Positions 38,441 through 45,500 of a stretch of DNA of 56,735 nt are shown here, piece after piece; the first letter of the stretch is position 1; the number at the start of each line of letters is the position of its first letter. The DNA comes from JARRNJ01 sp037385045 (lineage in GTDB: Bacteria; Pseudomonadota; Gammaproteobacteria; JASBUN01). The stretch lies in NCBI GenBank assembly GCA_037385045.1, contig JARRNJ010000042.1, positions 1-56,735 of the forward strand, in the 5' to 3' direction. The position numbers and the translations under genes are program-made. The notes below the pieces were generated by a model. That model was not told the origin of the DNA. It saw only the letters and a list, made by a program, of their open reading frames with translations, and did no database searches.

Positions 38441-39361
38441 TCAGCCGGCCCGGAACAGACGCCGCGGCGCAACCCGCCCGTCGTCCTGAATCTCGCCCAT
38501 GCCGATGAACCGGCCTGCCTCCTCGTAGAGCCGCACCCAGCCCCGGGTGGGGGCCCTGGGCACCAGCACCGGCTGGCCCTGTTTGAGGTAATAGGCCGTA
38601 TCCGTGCCGAGTCGGACCTCCGGCCAGGCGCCCAACGCGCTCTCCACCGGCAGCAGCAGCGCATCCAGCGCCGCGAATCCGTCCCCGGCCAGCCCCTGCA
38701 GGCGCTCCAGGGTGATCATCTGGTCAGGGTCGTCGTAGGGACCCACCGCCAGCCGTCGCAGCATGGTCACATGGGCGCCGCAGCCCAACGCCTCGCCGAG
38801 ATCCTCGGCCAGGGTGCGCACGTAAGTGCCCTTGGAGCAGGACACCTCGAGCTCGAGCGCGTCGGCGTCCATGGTCAGCAGCGTCAGCTCGTGAATGGTC
38901 ACCGTGCGCGGTTTGCGTTCCACCTCCTGACCCTTGCGCGCCAGGTTGTAGAGCCGCTCCCCCTGGTGTTTCAGGGCCGAATACATGGGCGGCAACTGCT
39001 CGATGGCGCCGCGGAAAGCGCCCAGGGCCCGCTCCACGTCAGCGCGCTCCAATGCCGGCACCGGCCGGGTTTCCAGCACCTCGCCCTCGGCATCCCCGGT
39101 AGCGGTCTTGACGCCGAGCCTGCACACCATGCGATAGCGTTTGTCGGCGTCAAGCAGGAACCCGGAGATCTTGGTCGCCTCGCCAAAACAAACCGGCAGC
39201 AACCCGGTCGCCAGAGGATCGAGGCTGCCGGTGTGGCCGGCCTTCTGCGCCCGGTACAATCGCTTCACCGCCTGCAGCGCCTCGTTGGAGGTCATCCCAG
39301 CCGGCTTGTCCAACAACAGGATGCCGGTGATATTTCTACGATTCTGGTGTCGACGCCCCAT
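38441..39361 (-). CDS. truB: tRNA pseudouridine(55) synthase TruB
   Basis: TruB makes pseudouridine at position 55 of the tRNA T-loop. The 306-aa protein has the catalytic aspartate in GHTGSLDPLATGLLP (about residue 48), the GILLLDKPAGMTSNEALQ N-terminus, the YSALKHQGERLYNLARKG segment, and SKGTYVRTLAEDLG. The C-terminal PUA-like region is present (VLVPRAPTRGWVRLYEEAGRFIGMGEI). It ends GRVAPRRLFRAG followed by TGA, beyond which the rpsO remnant begins without a gap. The gene follows rbfA by 78 bases. The protein looks complete. Confidence 0.96.
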   Translation of the reverse strand: MGRRHQNRRNITGILLLDKPAGMTSNEALQAVKRLYRAQKAGHTGSLDPLATGLLPVCFGEATKISGFLLDADKRYRMVCRLGVKTATGDAEGEVLETRPVPALERADVERALGAFRGAIEQLPPMYSALKHQGERLYNLARKGQEVERKPRTVTIHELTLLTMDADALELEVSCSKGTYVRTLAEDLGEALGCGAHVTMLRRLAVGPYDDPDQMITLERLQGLAGDGFAALDALLLPVESALGAWPEVRLGTDTAYYLKQGQPVLVPRAPTRGWVRLYEEAGRFIGMGEIQDDGRVAPRRLFRAG

Positions 39362-39439
39362 GACAACCCTACTGCTGTTATTGCAAATTCGCTGAGAAAT
39401 GCCCGATGACGCTCGGGCGTACGGGTGGTGTGGACCGAA

Positions 39440-39817
39440 TTACTCGTCGTGCCCGCCGGACTTCTGGCGATCCGACGCGATCGCCGCGTCAATGAGCGAG
39501 GACAGCCGCACCCCTTCCTCGATCGACTCGTCGTAGTGGAAGTGCAATTGGGGAACGGTGCGAATCTTCATTCGGTGTCCCAATTCGCGCCGTAAAAAAC
39601 CGGCAGCGTGCTTGAGCGCCTCGAGGGTATCCAACTGCCGGTCGTCATTCATCACCGTGACATAGACCTTGGCGTGGCCCAGGTCCCTGGAAACCTCCAC
39701 AGCGCTGATGGTAACCATGCCGACACGCGGATCCTTCAGTTCCAGCCGGATAAGCTCGGAGAGCTCGCGCCGGATCTGCTCACCCACGCGGCGGGTGCGG
39801 CTGAATTCCCTGGACAT
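39440..39817 (-). CDS. rbfA: 30S ribosome-binding factor RbfA
   Basis: RbfA binds the immature 30S subunit, helps mature the 16S rRNA 5' end and is needed for cold adaptation. The 125-aa protein has the KH-like fold pattern RRVGEQIRRELSELIRLELKDPRVGMVTISAVEVSRDLGHAKVYV and the C-terminal PQLHFHYDESIEEGVRLSSLI. I chose ATG 39817, giving MSREFSRTRRVG, which matches the family. A frame extending farther upstream to 39883 would add a Cys/Arg-rich stretch without homology and run toward infB. It lies 72 bases after infB and before truB in the usual order. Confidence 0.95.
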   Translation of the reverse strand: MSREFSRTRRVGEQIRRELSELIRLELKDPRVGMVTISAVEVSRDLGHAKVYVTVMNDDRQLDTLEALKHAAGFLRRELGHRMKIRTVPQLHFHYDESIEEGVRLSSLIDAAIASDRQKSGGHDE

Positions 39818-39889
39818 CGTCGATCGGTCTCCGTTGCGCCCGCAATAGCAAGAGGAGTCGGGCCAGCGGCAGCGGCCCGTCACACCAGC

Positions 39890-42397
39890 CTACAACGTAC
39901 GTGCCACCTCGACGCGCTCGTACACCTCGATCTGGTCGCCGACCTTGACGTCGTTGTAGTTACGCACGCCGATGCCGCATTCGGTCCCGGCCCGCACTTC
40001 GTTGACGTCATCCTTGTAACGGCGCAGCGACTCCAGCTCGCCTTCGTAGATCACCACATTGTCGCGCAAGACGCGGATGGGATTGTTCCGCTTCACCAGA
40101 CCGTCCACGACCAGGCAACCGGCGATGGCTCCCAGCTTCGGTGAACGGAACACATCCTTGACCTCAGCCAGGCCGATGATCTCTTCCTTGTATTCCGGCG
40201 CCAACATACCGGTCAGCGCCTGCCTGACCTCCTCGATGGCGTCGTAAATGACGCTGTAGTAATGCAGGTCAACGCCTTCGTCTTCGATCACGCGCTTGGC
40301 TGCTGCGTCGGCACGAACGTTGAAGCCGATGATTACGGCATTGGAGGCCACCGCCAGATTGACGTCGGATTCGGTGATGCCGCCAACGCCGGTGGCAACG
40401 ATCTTCACTTGGGCTTCATCCGTGGACAGTTTGGTCAGGGCGTCGTTCAGCGCCTCCACCGAGCCCTGCACGTCCGCTTTGATCACCAGATTGAGCGTAC
40501 TCGCCTGGCCGGACTCCATCTGGCTGAACATGTTTTCGAGCTTGGCAGCCTGCTGGCGGGCGAGCTTGACTTCGCGGAACTTGCCCTGGCGGAACAGGGC
40601 CACCTCGCGCGCCTTGCGTTCGTTCTGGACCACCAGTGCCTCGTCGCCGGCATTGGGGGTACCCGACAGGCCCAACACCTCCACAGGAATCGACGGCCCC
40701 GCCTCTTCGACCTGGGCGCCGTGCTCGTCGAGCATCGCCCGTACACGCCCGTATTCCTTACCGGTGAGCAGGATGTCGCCCTTGTGCAGGGTCCCCTGCT
40801 GGACCAGGACCGTGGCCACGGGGCCGCGCCCCTTGTCCAGCCGGGACTCGATCACCACGCCCTTGGCCAGGGAATCCACCGGCGCCTTGAGTTCCAGCAC
40901 CTCGGCCTGCAGCAGCACCGCATCGAGCAACTCGTCGATGCCGTCCCCGCTCTTGGCCGAGACACTGACGAAAATGGTGTCGCCGCCCCACTCTTCGGGC
41001 ACTACCTCCTCGGCCACCAGTTCCTGCTTGACGCGGTCCGGCTGCGCCTCGGGCTTGTCGATCTTGTTGACCGCCACCACCAGCGGCACGCCCGCCGCCC
41101 GGGAATGCTGAATCGCCTCCTTGGTCTGGGGCATCACGCCGTCGTCGGCGGCCACGACCAGGATGACGATATCGGTCGCCTTGGCGCCGCGCGCACGCAT
41201 GGCGGTAAACGCCGCGTGGCCGGGTGTATCGAGGAAAGTGAGCATCCCTTTGGGGGTTTCGACGTGGTAGGCGCCGATGTGCTGCGTAATGCCGCCGGCT
41301 TCACCGGCGGCCACCTTGGTGCGGCGGATGTAATCGAGCAGCGAGGTCTTGCCGTGGTCGACGTGGCCCATGATGGTCACTACCGGCGCTCTGGGAAGCC
41401 CCTCGGCCTCGACCTCTTCGGCCTGCACCAGTTCTTCTTCCAGGGCGTTCTCCTTGACCAGCTTGACCTTGTGCCCCATTTCCTCGACCACGACGGCGGC
41501 CGTATCCTGATCCAGGACCTGATTGATGGTCGCCATGGTACCCATCTGCATCATGGCCTTGATGACTTCGGCGGCTTTCACCGACATTTTCTGGGCGAGT
41601 TCACCGACAGTGACCGACTCTGGCAGCGTCACTTCCCGTACGATCGGCGCTGTGGGCCGCGCAAAACCGTGCTCGCCCCTGCCTCTCACGGAAACCGGCC
41701 TGGACTTGGCCTTCTTCTTGCGCCGGCCGCTCATCTCCGTGGAGACATGCAACTCCTTGCGCCCGTATTTGGTTTCCCGCTGATCCGGCTCCTTGCGGCG
41801 AGCCTTCTTTTCCTTGCGCTCGGTGGTCTCGGCCGGCGCCTCTTCCGGCGCCGCGACCGGCTCGGCCGGCGCTACGGGGGCCTCGGCCGCCTTGCGCGCC
41901 GCCTCTTCCTCGGCCGCCTTGCGCGCTGCTTCCTCTTCGGCCGCTTTGCGCGCTGCTTCCTCTTCGGCCGCCTTGCGCGCTGCTTCCTCCTCAGCCGCCT
42001 TGCGCGCCGCCTCTTCCTCGGCCGCCTTGCGCGCCGCTTCCTCCTCGGCCGCCTTGCGCGCCGCCTCTTCCTCGGCGAGCACCGCGCTGCGTTTGACATA
42101 CGTACGCTTGCGCCGCACCTCGACATTCACCGTCTTGGCCTGGGCGCCGCGGCCGCCGACGCGGAGTTCACTCTGGGTCTTGCGGCGTAACGTGATTTTC
42201 TTCGGCGCCGAAGCAGCCATCTTCTCGGTCTTGCCGTGACTCTTGCGCAGATACGTCAACAGCTGCATTTTCTCATCATCGTTGATGGTGTCATCGGCAT
42301 CACTGACTTCAAGCCCGGCTTCCCCCAATTGGGAAAGCAGGCGTTCCACCGGAATACCAACCACTTCTGCAAACTGTTTAACCGTTACGTCGGACAT
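39890..42397 (-). CDS. infB: Translation initiation factor IF-2
   Basis: IF-2 is the GTPase that brings initiator fMet-tRNA to the 30S subunit. The 835-aa protein has an N-terminal IF2_N domain (MSDVTVKQFAEVVGIPVERLL), a charged linker with seven copies of AEEEAARKA, and a G domain from about residue 335 (G1 GHVDHGKTSL, G3 DTPGHAAF, G4 NKID), followed by domains II, III and the C-terminal initiator-tRNA-binding domain (ends ...GDQIEVYERVEVARTL). It starts at ATG 42397, 18 bases after the nusA stop. The initiator tRNA gene stands at the head of the same gene cluster. Confidence 0.97.
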   Translation of the reverse strand: MSDVTVKQFAEVVGIPVERLLSQLGEAGLEVSDADDTINDDEKMQLLTYLRKSHGKTEKMAASAPKKITLRRKTQSELRVGGRGAQAKTVNVEVRRKRTYVKRSAVLAEEEAARKAAEEEAARKAAEEEAARKAAEEEAARKAAEEEAARKAAEEEAARKAAEEEAARKAAEAPVAPAEPVAAPEEAPAETTERKEKKARRKEPDQRETKYGRKELHVSTEMSGRRKKKAKSRPVSVRGRGEHGFARPTAPIVREVTLPESVTVGELAQKMSVKAAEVIKAMMQMGTMATINQVLDQDTAAVVVEEMGHKVKLVKENALEEELVQAEEVEAEGLPRAPVVTIMGHVDHGKTSLLDYIRRTKVAAGEAGGITQHIGAYHVETPKGMLTFLDTPGHAAFTAMRARGAKATDIVILVVAADDGVMPQTKEAIQHSRAAGVPLVVAVNKIDKPEAQPDRVKQELVAEEVVPEEWGGDTIFVSVSAKSGDGIDELLDAVLLQAEVLELKAPVDSLAKGVVIESRLDKGRGPVATVLVQQGTLHKGDILLTGKEYGRVRAMLDEHGAQVEEAGPSIPVEVLGLSGTPNAGDEALVVQNERKAREVALFRQGKFREVKLARQQAAKLENMFSQMESGQASTLNLVIKADVQGSVEALNDALTKLSTDEAQVKIVATGVGGITESDVNLAVASNAVIIGFNVRADAAAKRVIEDEGVDLHYYSVIYDAIEEVRQALTGMLAPEYKEEIIGLAEVKDVFRSPKLGAIAGCLVVDGLVKRNNPIRVLRDNVVIYEGELESLRRYKDDVNEVRAGTECGIGVRNYNDVKVGDQIEVYERVEVARTL
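41888..42076 (-). repeat. Seven tandem 27-bp repeats within infB
   Basis: Codons 108-170 of infB encode seven exact copies of the nine-residue unit AEEEAARKA. The DNA units differ at synonymous positions (for example gcc/gct alanine codons), so amino-acid identity is maintained while the DNA drifts. The segment should form a highly charged single helix. Confidence 0.9.
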
Positions 42398-42415
42398 CTA
42401 GTGCTCCCCGAGACC

Positions 42416-43915
42416 TCAACCCTGCTGTTCCTCTGCAAACCAGTGGGCGCGCGCCGCCATAATCAATTTCGCCGCGCGGTCTTCGTCCATCCCCTCGATT
42501 TCGGTTAATTCATCCACCGCAAGATCAGCAAGTTCGTCTCGCGTGGTAATACCCTTGCTCGCCAGCTCGTACGCCAACTCTTCATCCATACCGTCCAGCG
42601 TCAGGAGATCTTCGGCCGGCTGCGCACCGCCGAGGCGCTCTTCGTCGGCGATCATGCGCGTGAGCAGCACATCACGCGCCCGGCCCCGCAGCTCCTCGAC
42701 GATGTCCTCATCGAATTCTTCGATCTCCAACAGCTCGTGCCCCGGAACGTAGGCCACCTCCTCGACGCTGGAAAAACCCTCCTGGGCAAGGATGCCGGCG
42801 ATTTCCTCATCGACGTCGAGCTGCTCCATGAACATCTTCTGCACCGCTTCCATTTCGGCCTCGGTTTTCTCCTCGGCCTGGGATTCGCTCATGACGTTGA
42901 GCTCCCAACCGGTAAGCTCGCTGGCCAGGCGCACGTTCTGGCCGCCGCGTCCGATGGCCTGCGACAGCTGCTCGTCGGTCACCGCGATATCCATGCTGTG
43001 GTTGTCCTCGTCCATGACGATCGAGGTCACTTCGGCCGGCGACATGGCGTTGATTACGAACTGCGCCGGATTGTCGTTCCAGAGAATGATATCAATGCGC
43101 TCGCCAGCCAGCTCATTGGAAACGGTCTGCACACGCGACCCGCGCATACCGACACAGGCACCGATGGGATCGATGCGCGGGTCGTTGGAACGCACCGCGA
43201 TCTTGGCCCGCAGGCCCGGATCGCGTGATGCGCCCATGATGTCGATGAGCCCCTGGCCGACCTCGGGCACCTCGAGCTTGAACAACTCCACCAGAAGATC
43301 CGGAGCCGTGCGGCTGACAAACAGCTGCGGCCCCCGCGGCTCCGAACGCACATCGTACAGATAGCCGCGGATCCGGTCCCCGGAACGCAGCGCTTCGCGC
43401 GGAATCAAATCCTCGCGCAGAATCACCGCCTCAGCGTGCCCGCCCAGATCCATGTACACGTTGCCGCGCTCGATACGCTTGACGATGCCGGTGATCAGCG
43501 TACCCTTGCGCTCCTGAAACGCCTCCACAATCTGGGCGCGTTCGGCTTCGCGCACCTTCTGCACGATGACCTGTTTTGCCGTTTGCGCGGCAATGCGGCC
43601 GAATTCCACCGATGGCATGGGTTCTTCGCTGAACCCGCCGATGTCAATATCCGTATCGTCTTCACGCGCGGCGCTAACCGCAATCTGGCGCTGCGGAAAC
43701 TCCAGTTCCGCGTCGTCCGCGATCACCTCCCAGCGCCGGAACGTTTCGTAGTCGCCGGTTTCGCGGTCAATGGCCACGCGCACGTCGATATCACCGCCGT
43801 GCCGCTTCTTAGCCGCCGAAGCCAAGGCCGCCTCGATCGCCTCGAAAATGATTTCCTTGTCGACACCCTTCTCATTGGAAACAGCGTCTACCACCAGCAA
43901 GATCTCTTTGCTCAT
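42416..43915 (-). CDS. nusA: Transcription termination/antitermination factor NusA
   Basis: NusA binds RNA polymerase and modulates pausing, termination and antitermination. The 499-aa product has the N-terminal polymerase-binding domain (MSKEILLVVDAVSNEKGVDKEIIFEAIEAAL), S1 (GIVKRIERGNVYMDLGGHAEAVI), KH1 and KH2 (PRIDPIGACVGMRGSRVQTVSNELAGERIDII; QLSQAIGRGGQNVRLASELTGW), and two C-terminal helix-hairpin-helix repeats of the gammaproteobacterial kind (about 360-490, ILAQEGFSSVEEVAYVP; LASKGITTRDELADLAVDELTEIEG). ATG 43915 has GGAGGCATTGGAG before it; a start 21 bases earlier is less likely. It lies between rimP and infB. Confidence 0.97.
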   Translation of the reverse strand: MSKEILLVVDAVSNEKGVDKEIIFEAIEAALASAAKKRHGGDIDVRVAIDRETGDYETFRRWEVIADDAELEFPQRQIAVSAAREDDTDIDIGGFSEEPMPSVEFGRIAAQTAKQVIVQKVREAERAQIVEAFQERKGTLITGIVKRIERGNVYMDLGGHAEAVILREDLIPREALRSGDRIRGYLYDVRSEPRGPQLFVSRTAPDLLVELFKLEVPEVGQGLIDIMGASRDPGLRAKIAVRSNDPRIDPIGACVGMRGSRVQTVSNELAGERIDIILWNDNPAQFVINAMSPAEVTSIVMDEDNHSMDIAVTDEQLSQAIGRGGQNVRLASELTGWELNVMSESQAEEKTEAEMEAVQKMFMEQLDVDEEIAGILAQEGFSSVEEVAYVPGHELLEIEEFDEDIVEELRGRARDVLLTRMIADEERLGGAQPAEDLLTLDGMDEELAYELASKGITTRDELADLAVDELTEIEGMDEDRAAKLIMAARAHWFAEEQQG

Positions 43916-43942
43916 CTCCAATGCCTCCAGCCGCATCCCGGC

Positions 43943-44398
43943 TCAATACTCCGGCACCAATCGGGCCTGCTCAATCGAATCCAATGGCAGTCGAATCTCA
44001 TCGCCATCCACTTCAACCACAACGTCGTCGCCTTCAAGGCCACGCAACACGCCGGTCCAGTTTCTCCGTCCCTGGTGCGGCGCGCCGGTGCGCACACGCA
44101 CTTTATTGCCGGCAAAGCGCTCGAAATGTTCCGCCTTGAACAGCGGCCGATCCAACCCGGGCGACGACACTTCCAGGGTGTAGTGGCCCTTGATCGGATC
44201 CTCCACATCCAGCACACCGCTCAACTGGTGGCTGACCTGCTCACAGTCCTCCAGGGTGATTCCGCTGTCCTGGTCGATGTATACGCGCAGCAGATTGTTC
44301 TTCGGCTGCCGGCGATATTCGATGCCGACCAGCTCGTAGCCGAGCGCGGCGATCGCGGGCTCAAGCAGGTCTGTGAGCTGATCCGGAACCCGTTTCAT
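43943..44398 (-). CDS. rimP: Ribosome maturation factor RimP
   Basis: RimP is needed for 30S subunit assembly. The 151-aa protein shows the typical alpha/beta N-terminal domain (LLEPAIAALGYELVGIEYRR, NLLRVYIDQDSGITLEDCEQVSHQLSGVLDVED) and the conserved YTLEVSSPGLDRPLF, then an SH3-like C-terminal domain. I chose ATG 44398; the open frame extends upstream but there crosses an intrinsic-terminator hairpin and a promoter, so those residues are not coding. It is the first protein gene of the operon, 27 bases before nusA. Confidence 0.95.
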   Translation of the reverse strand: MKRVPDQLTDLLEPAIAALGYELVGIEYRRQPKNNLLRVYIDQDSGITLEDCEQVSHQLSGVLDVEDPIKGHYTLEVSSPGLDRPLFKAEHFERFAGNKVRVRTGAPHQGRRNWTGVLRGLEGDDVVVEVDGDEIRLPLDSIEQARLVPEY

Positions 44399-44412
44399 CC
44401 AGTCCGCCGCGA

Positions 44413-44439
44413 AAACAAAAAGTGGGCCCAAGGCCCACT
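44413..44439 (-). terminator. Terminator hairpin in the rimP leader (attenuator candidate)
   Basis: On the minus strand AGTGGGCC and GGCCCACT form eight perfect pairs around TTG, followed by TTTTGTTT. The hairpin lies 23 bases before the rimP start and about 25 bases after the predicted transcription start, so transcripts from the local promoter must pass it to express rimP-nusA-infB. This looks like an attenuator, or a second terminator for the tRNA transcript. Confidence 0.75.
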
Positions 44440-44468
44440 TCCAAACTCCATGAATATCATGAAGATAT

Positions 44469-44497
44469 ATTATAACGTTCAGGCCGCGATTCGCCAA
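44469..44497 (-). promoter_or_regulatory. sigma70 promoter for the rimP-nusA-infB operon
   Basis: On the minus strand TTGGCG (44497-44492) and a perfect TATAAT (44474-44469) are separated by 17 bases. The start of transcription would lie near 44462, just ahead of the terminator hairpin, and downstream of the initiator tRNA gene and its own terminator. Confidence 0.75.
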
Positions 44498-44557
44498 CTC
44501 CCGGTTGCGGGCACCGCCCGGAAGCGCTTTGGCCTGCGATGCGCCGGCCCACCTAAC

Positions 44558-44581
44558 AAAAAGGCCCCACCAGGGGGCCTT
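44558..44581 (-). terminator. Intrinsic terminator after the initiator tRNA gene
   Basis: On the minus strand AAGGCCCC and GGGGCCTT pair around a five-base loop and run into TTTTT (A-run at 44558-44562). It lies 13 bases after the tRNA 3' end. Confidence 0.85.
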
Positions 44582-44594
44582 TCTTGCACTGTCC

Positions 44595-44671
44595 TGGTAG
44601 CGGGGGCAGGATTTGAACCTGCGACCTTCGGGTTATGAGCCCGACGAGCTGCCAGACTGCTCCACCCCGCA
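44595..44671 (-). tRNA. metY: Initiator tRNA-fMet (CAT)
   Basis: The 77-nt minus-strand sequence folds as a full cloverleaf with an encoded CCA end. Initiator marks are the mismatched first pair of the acceptor stem (T1 with T72), three consecutive G-C pairs in the anticodon stem (TCGGGCTCATAACCCGA), and a close match to E. coli metY. The anticodon is CAT. Position upstream of rimP-nusA-infB is the E. coli metY position, placing the initiator tRNA next to IF-2. Confidence 0.97.
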
Positions 44672-44835
44672 ATCGGAAGCCGAAGTTTACCGATGGCCCG
44701 GCGGTTTTTCAAGCCCCGGCCCGGGCTGTCACCGCGATCGAAGTGGATAAATCCAACGTGTGCGAGCATTTAGCCCGGCAGAAATGGAAACGGGCGCCGC
44801 AGCGCCCGTTTCCATGGCTCCAGGGCCAGGAACCG

Positions 44836-45306
44836 TTACGGTTTGACGTACACGTAACCCTGCTGCTCCAGGTGGGCGACCTCGGCCACCCCGGAAGGCA
44901 CGATGTGCGCATTGAGGTTGATCTTGCTCTTGTCGATTTTCTTTCCGCGGATGGTATTGGCACAAATGTCGAACTTCACGCCGCGGTTGGCCAGGGCCTG
45001 CACCACGGACTCGAAGTGGTGCCCCTTGGCGTCAGCGCTGCCGTCCACCAGTGTGAAAGCGCCGCCGCTGTGGGTGACGACGATAATGTCCGCATTCTCA
45101 TCCCCGACGGCGTTCAGATGGTTCTTGATGTTGCGCAACGCACCCCAGGCGTGGTTGATGTCATTGATGTGGTAGACCACTTTTTGCTGATAGTAGCCGT
45201 TCTTGGCCGGCTTCAGGTTGGCCTGGTTTCCGCCGCAGCCCACCAGAGACGCACCCAGCACGGCGACCGCCGCCAGGGTGCCGATCTTCTTGCTCAAGTT
45301 GGACAT
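44836..45306 (-). CDS. DsrE-family lipoprotein
   Basis: A 156-aa predicted lipoprotein. The signal sequence MSNLSKKIGTLAAVAVLGASLVGC has a lipobox LVGC with the acylated cysteine at residue 24. The mature part is a DsrE/YchN-like alpha/beta domain (KVVYHINDINHAWGALRNIKNHLNAVG, IIVVTHSGGAFTLVDG, VKFDICANTIRGKKI, VPSGVAEVAHLEQQGYVYVKP). The single cysteine in FDICANT corresponds to the reactive cysteine of sulfur-relay members, but no partner is visible. ATG 45306 follows GAGGAGGAGC. A -24/-12 promoter and an upstream dyad lie before it, and a sigma54-type two-component system follows upstream, so it is probably that system's target. Confidence 0.85.
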   Translation of the reverse strand: MSNLSKKIGTLAAVAVLGASLVGCGGNQANLKPAKNGYYQQKVVYHINDINHAWGALRNIKNHLNAVGDENADIIVVTHSGGAFTLVDGSADAKGHHFESVVQALANRGVKFDICANTIRGKKIDKSKINLNAHIVPSGVAEVAHLEQQGYVYVKP

Positions 45307-45355
45307 CTTGCTCCTCCTCGTCTGTGCTTTTATGTGTGTAGCACTGACTAGGGAA

Positions 45356-45370
45356 GCAAGTACCATTCCA
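45356..45370 (-). promoter_or_regulatory. sigma54 (-24/-12) promoter of the DsrE lipoprotein gene
   Basis: On the minus strand TGGAATGGTACTTGC has TGG and TTGC at the strict sigma54 spacing. Transcription would begin near 45344, giving a 38-base leader with a strong ribosome-binding site. The next upstream gene codes for a sigma54-dependent activator with a GAFTGA loop. Confidence 0.6.
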
Positions 45371-45445
45371 TGGCCAGGCATGGGTATTTTATCCTTTTAA
45401 TACAATCCTTTACCACATCGCCCCGGCACCGGGACAAGGCCCGTC

Positions 45446-45459
45446 GACTGCAAAATGCA
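45446..45459. promoter_or_regulatory. Upstream activator site candidate GACTGCAAAATGCA
   Basis: Contains the palindrome TGCA-AAA-TGCA about 110 bases before the predicted sigma54 start site, a usual enhancer distance. The same 14 bases occur at 48823-48836 before the kinase gene. Two exact 14-base copies flanking one two-component operon are unlikely by chance. Confidence 0.6.
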
Positions 45460-45478
45460 ATGCCCCCGGCCCGTGGAC

Positions 45479-45493
45479 GGTGTAATTTACACC
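45479..45493. promoter_or_regulatory. Perfect dyad GGTGTAA-T-TTACACC
   Basis: A 7-base perfect inverted repeat around one base, eight bases after the activator stop and before the lipoprotein gene. It could be a regulator site of the lipoprotein promoter region; there is no T-run, so it is not a standard terminator. Confidence 0.45.
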
Positions 45494-45500
45494 CTGGCCA

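Noticed and set aside
41888..42076. Regular 27-base repeats as a possible CRISPR array
   Set aside because: Units are contiguous without spacers and are in frame within infB.
40262..42190. 642-codon open frame antisense to infB
   Set aside because: A mirror of the IF-2 codons, including a Leu/Arg-rich antisense copy of the AEEEAARKA repeats. No family pattern.
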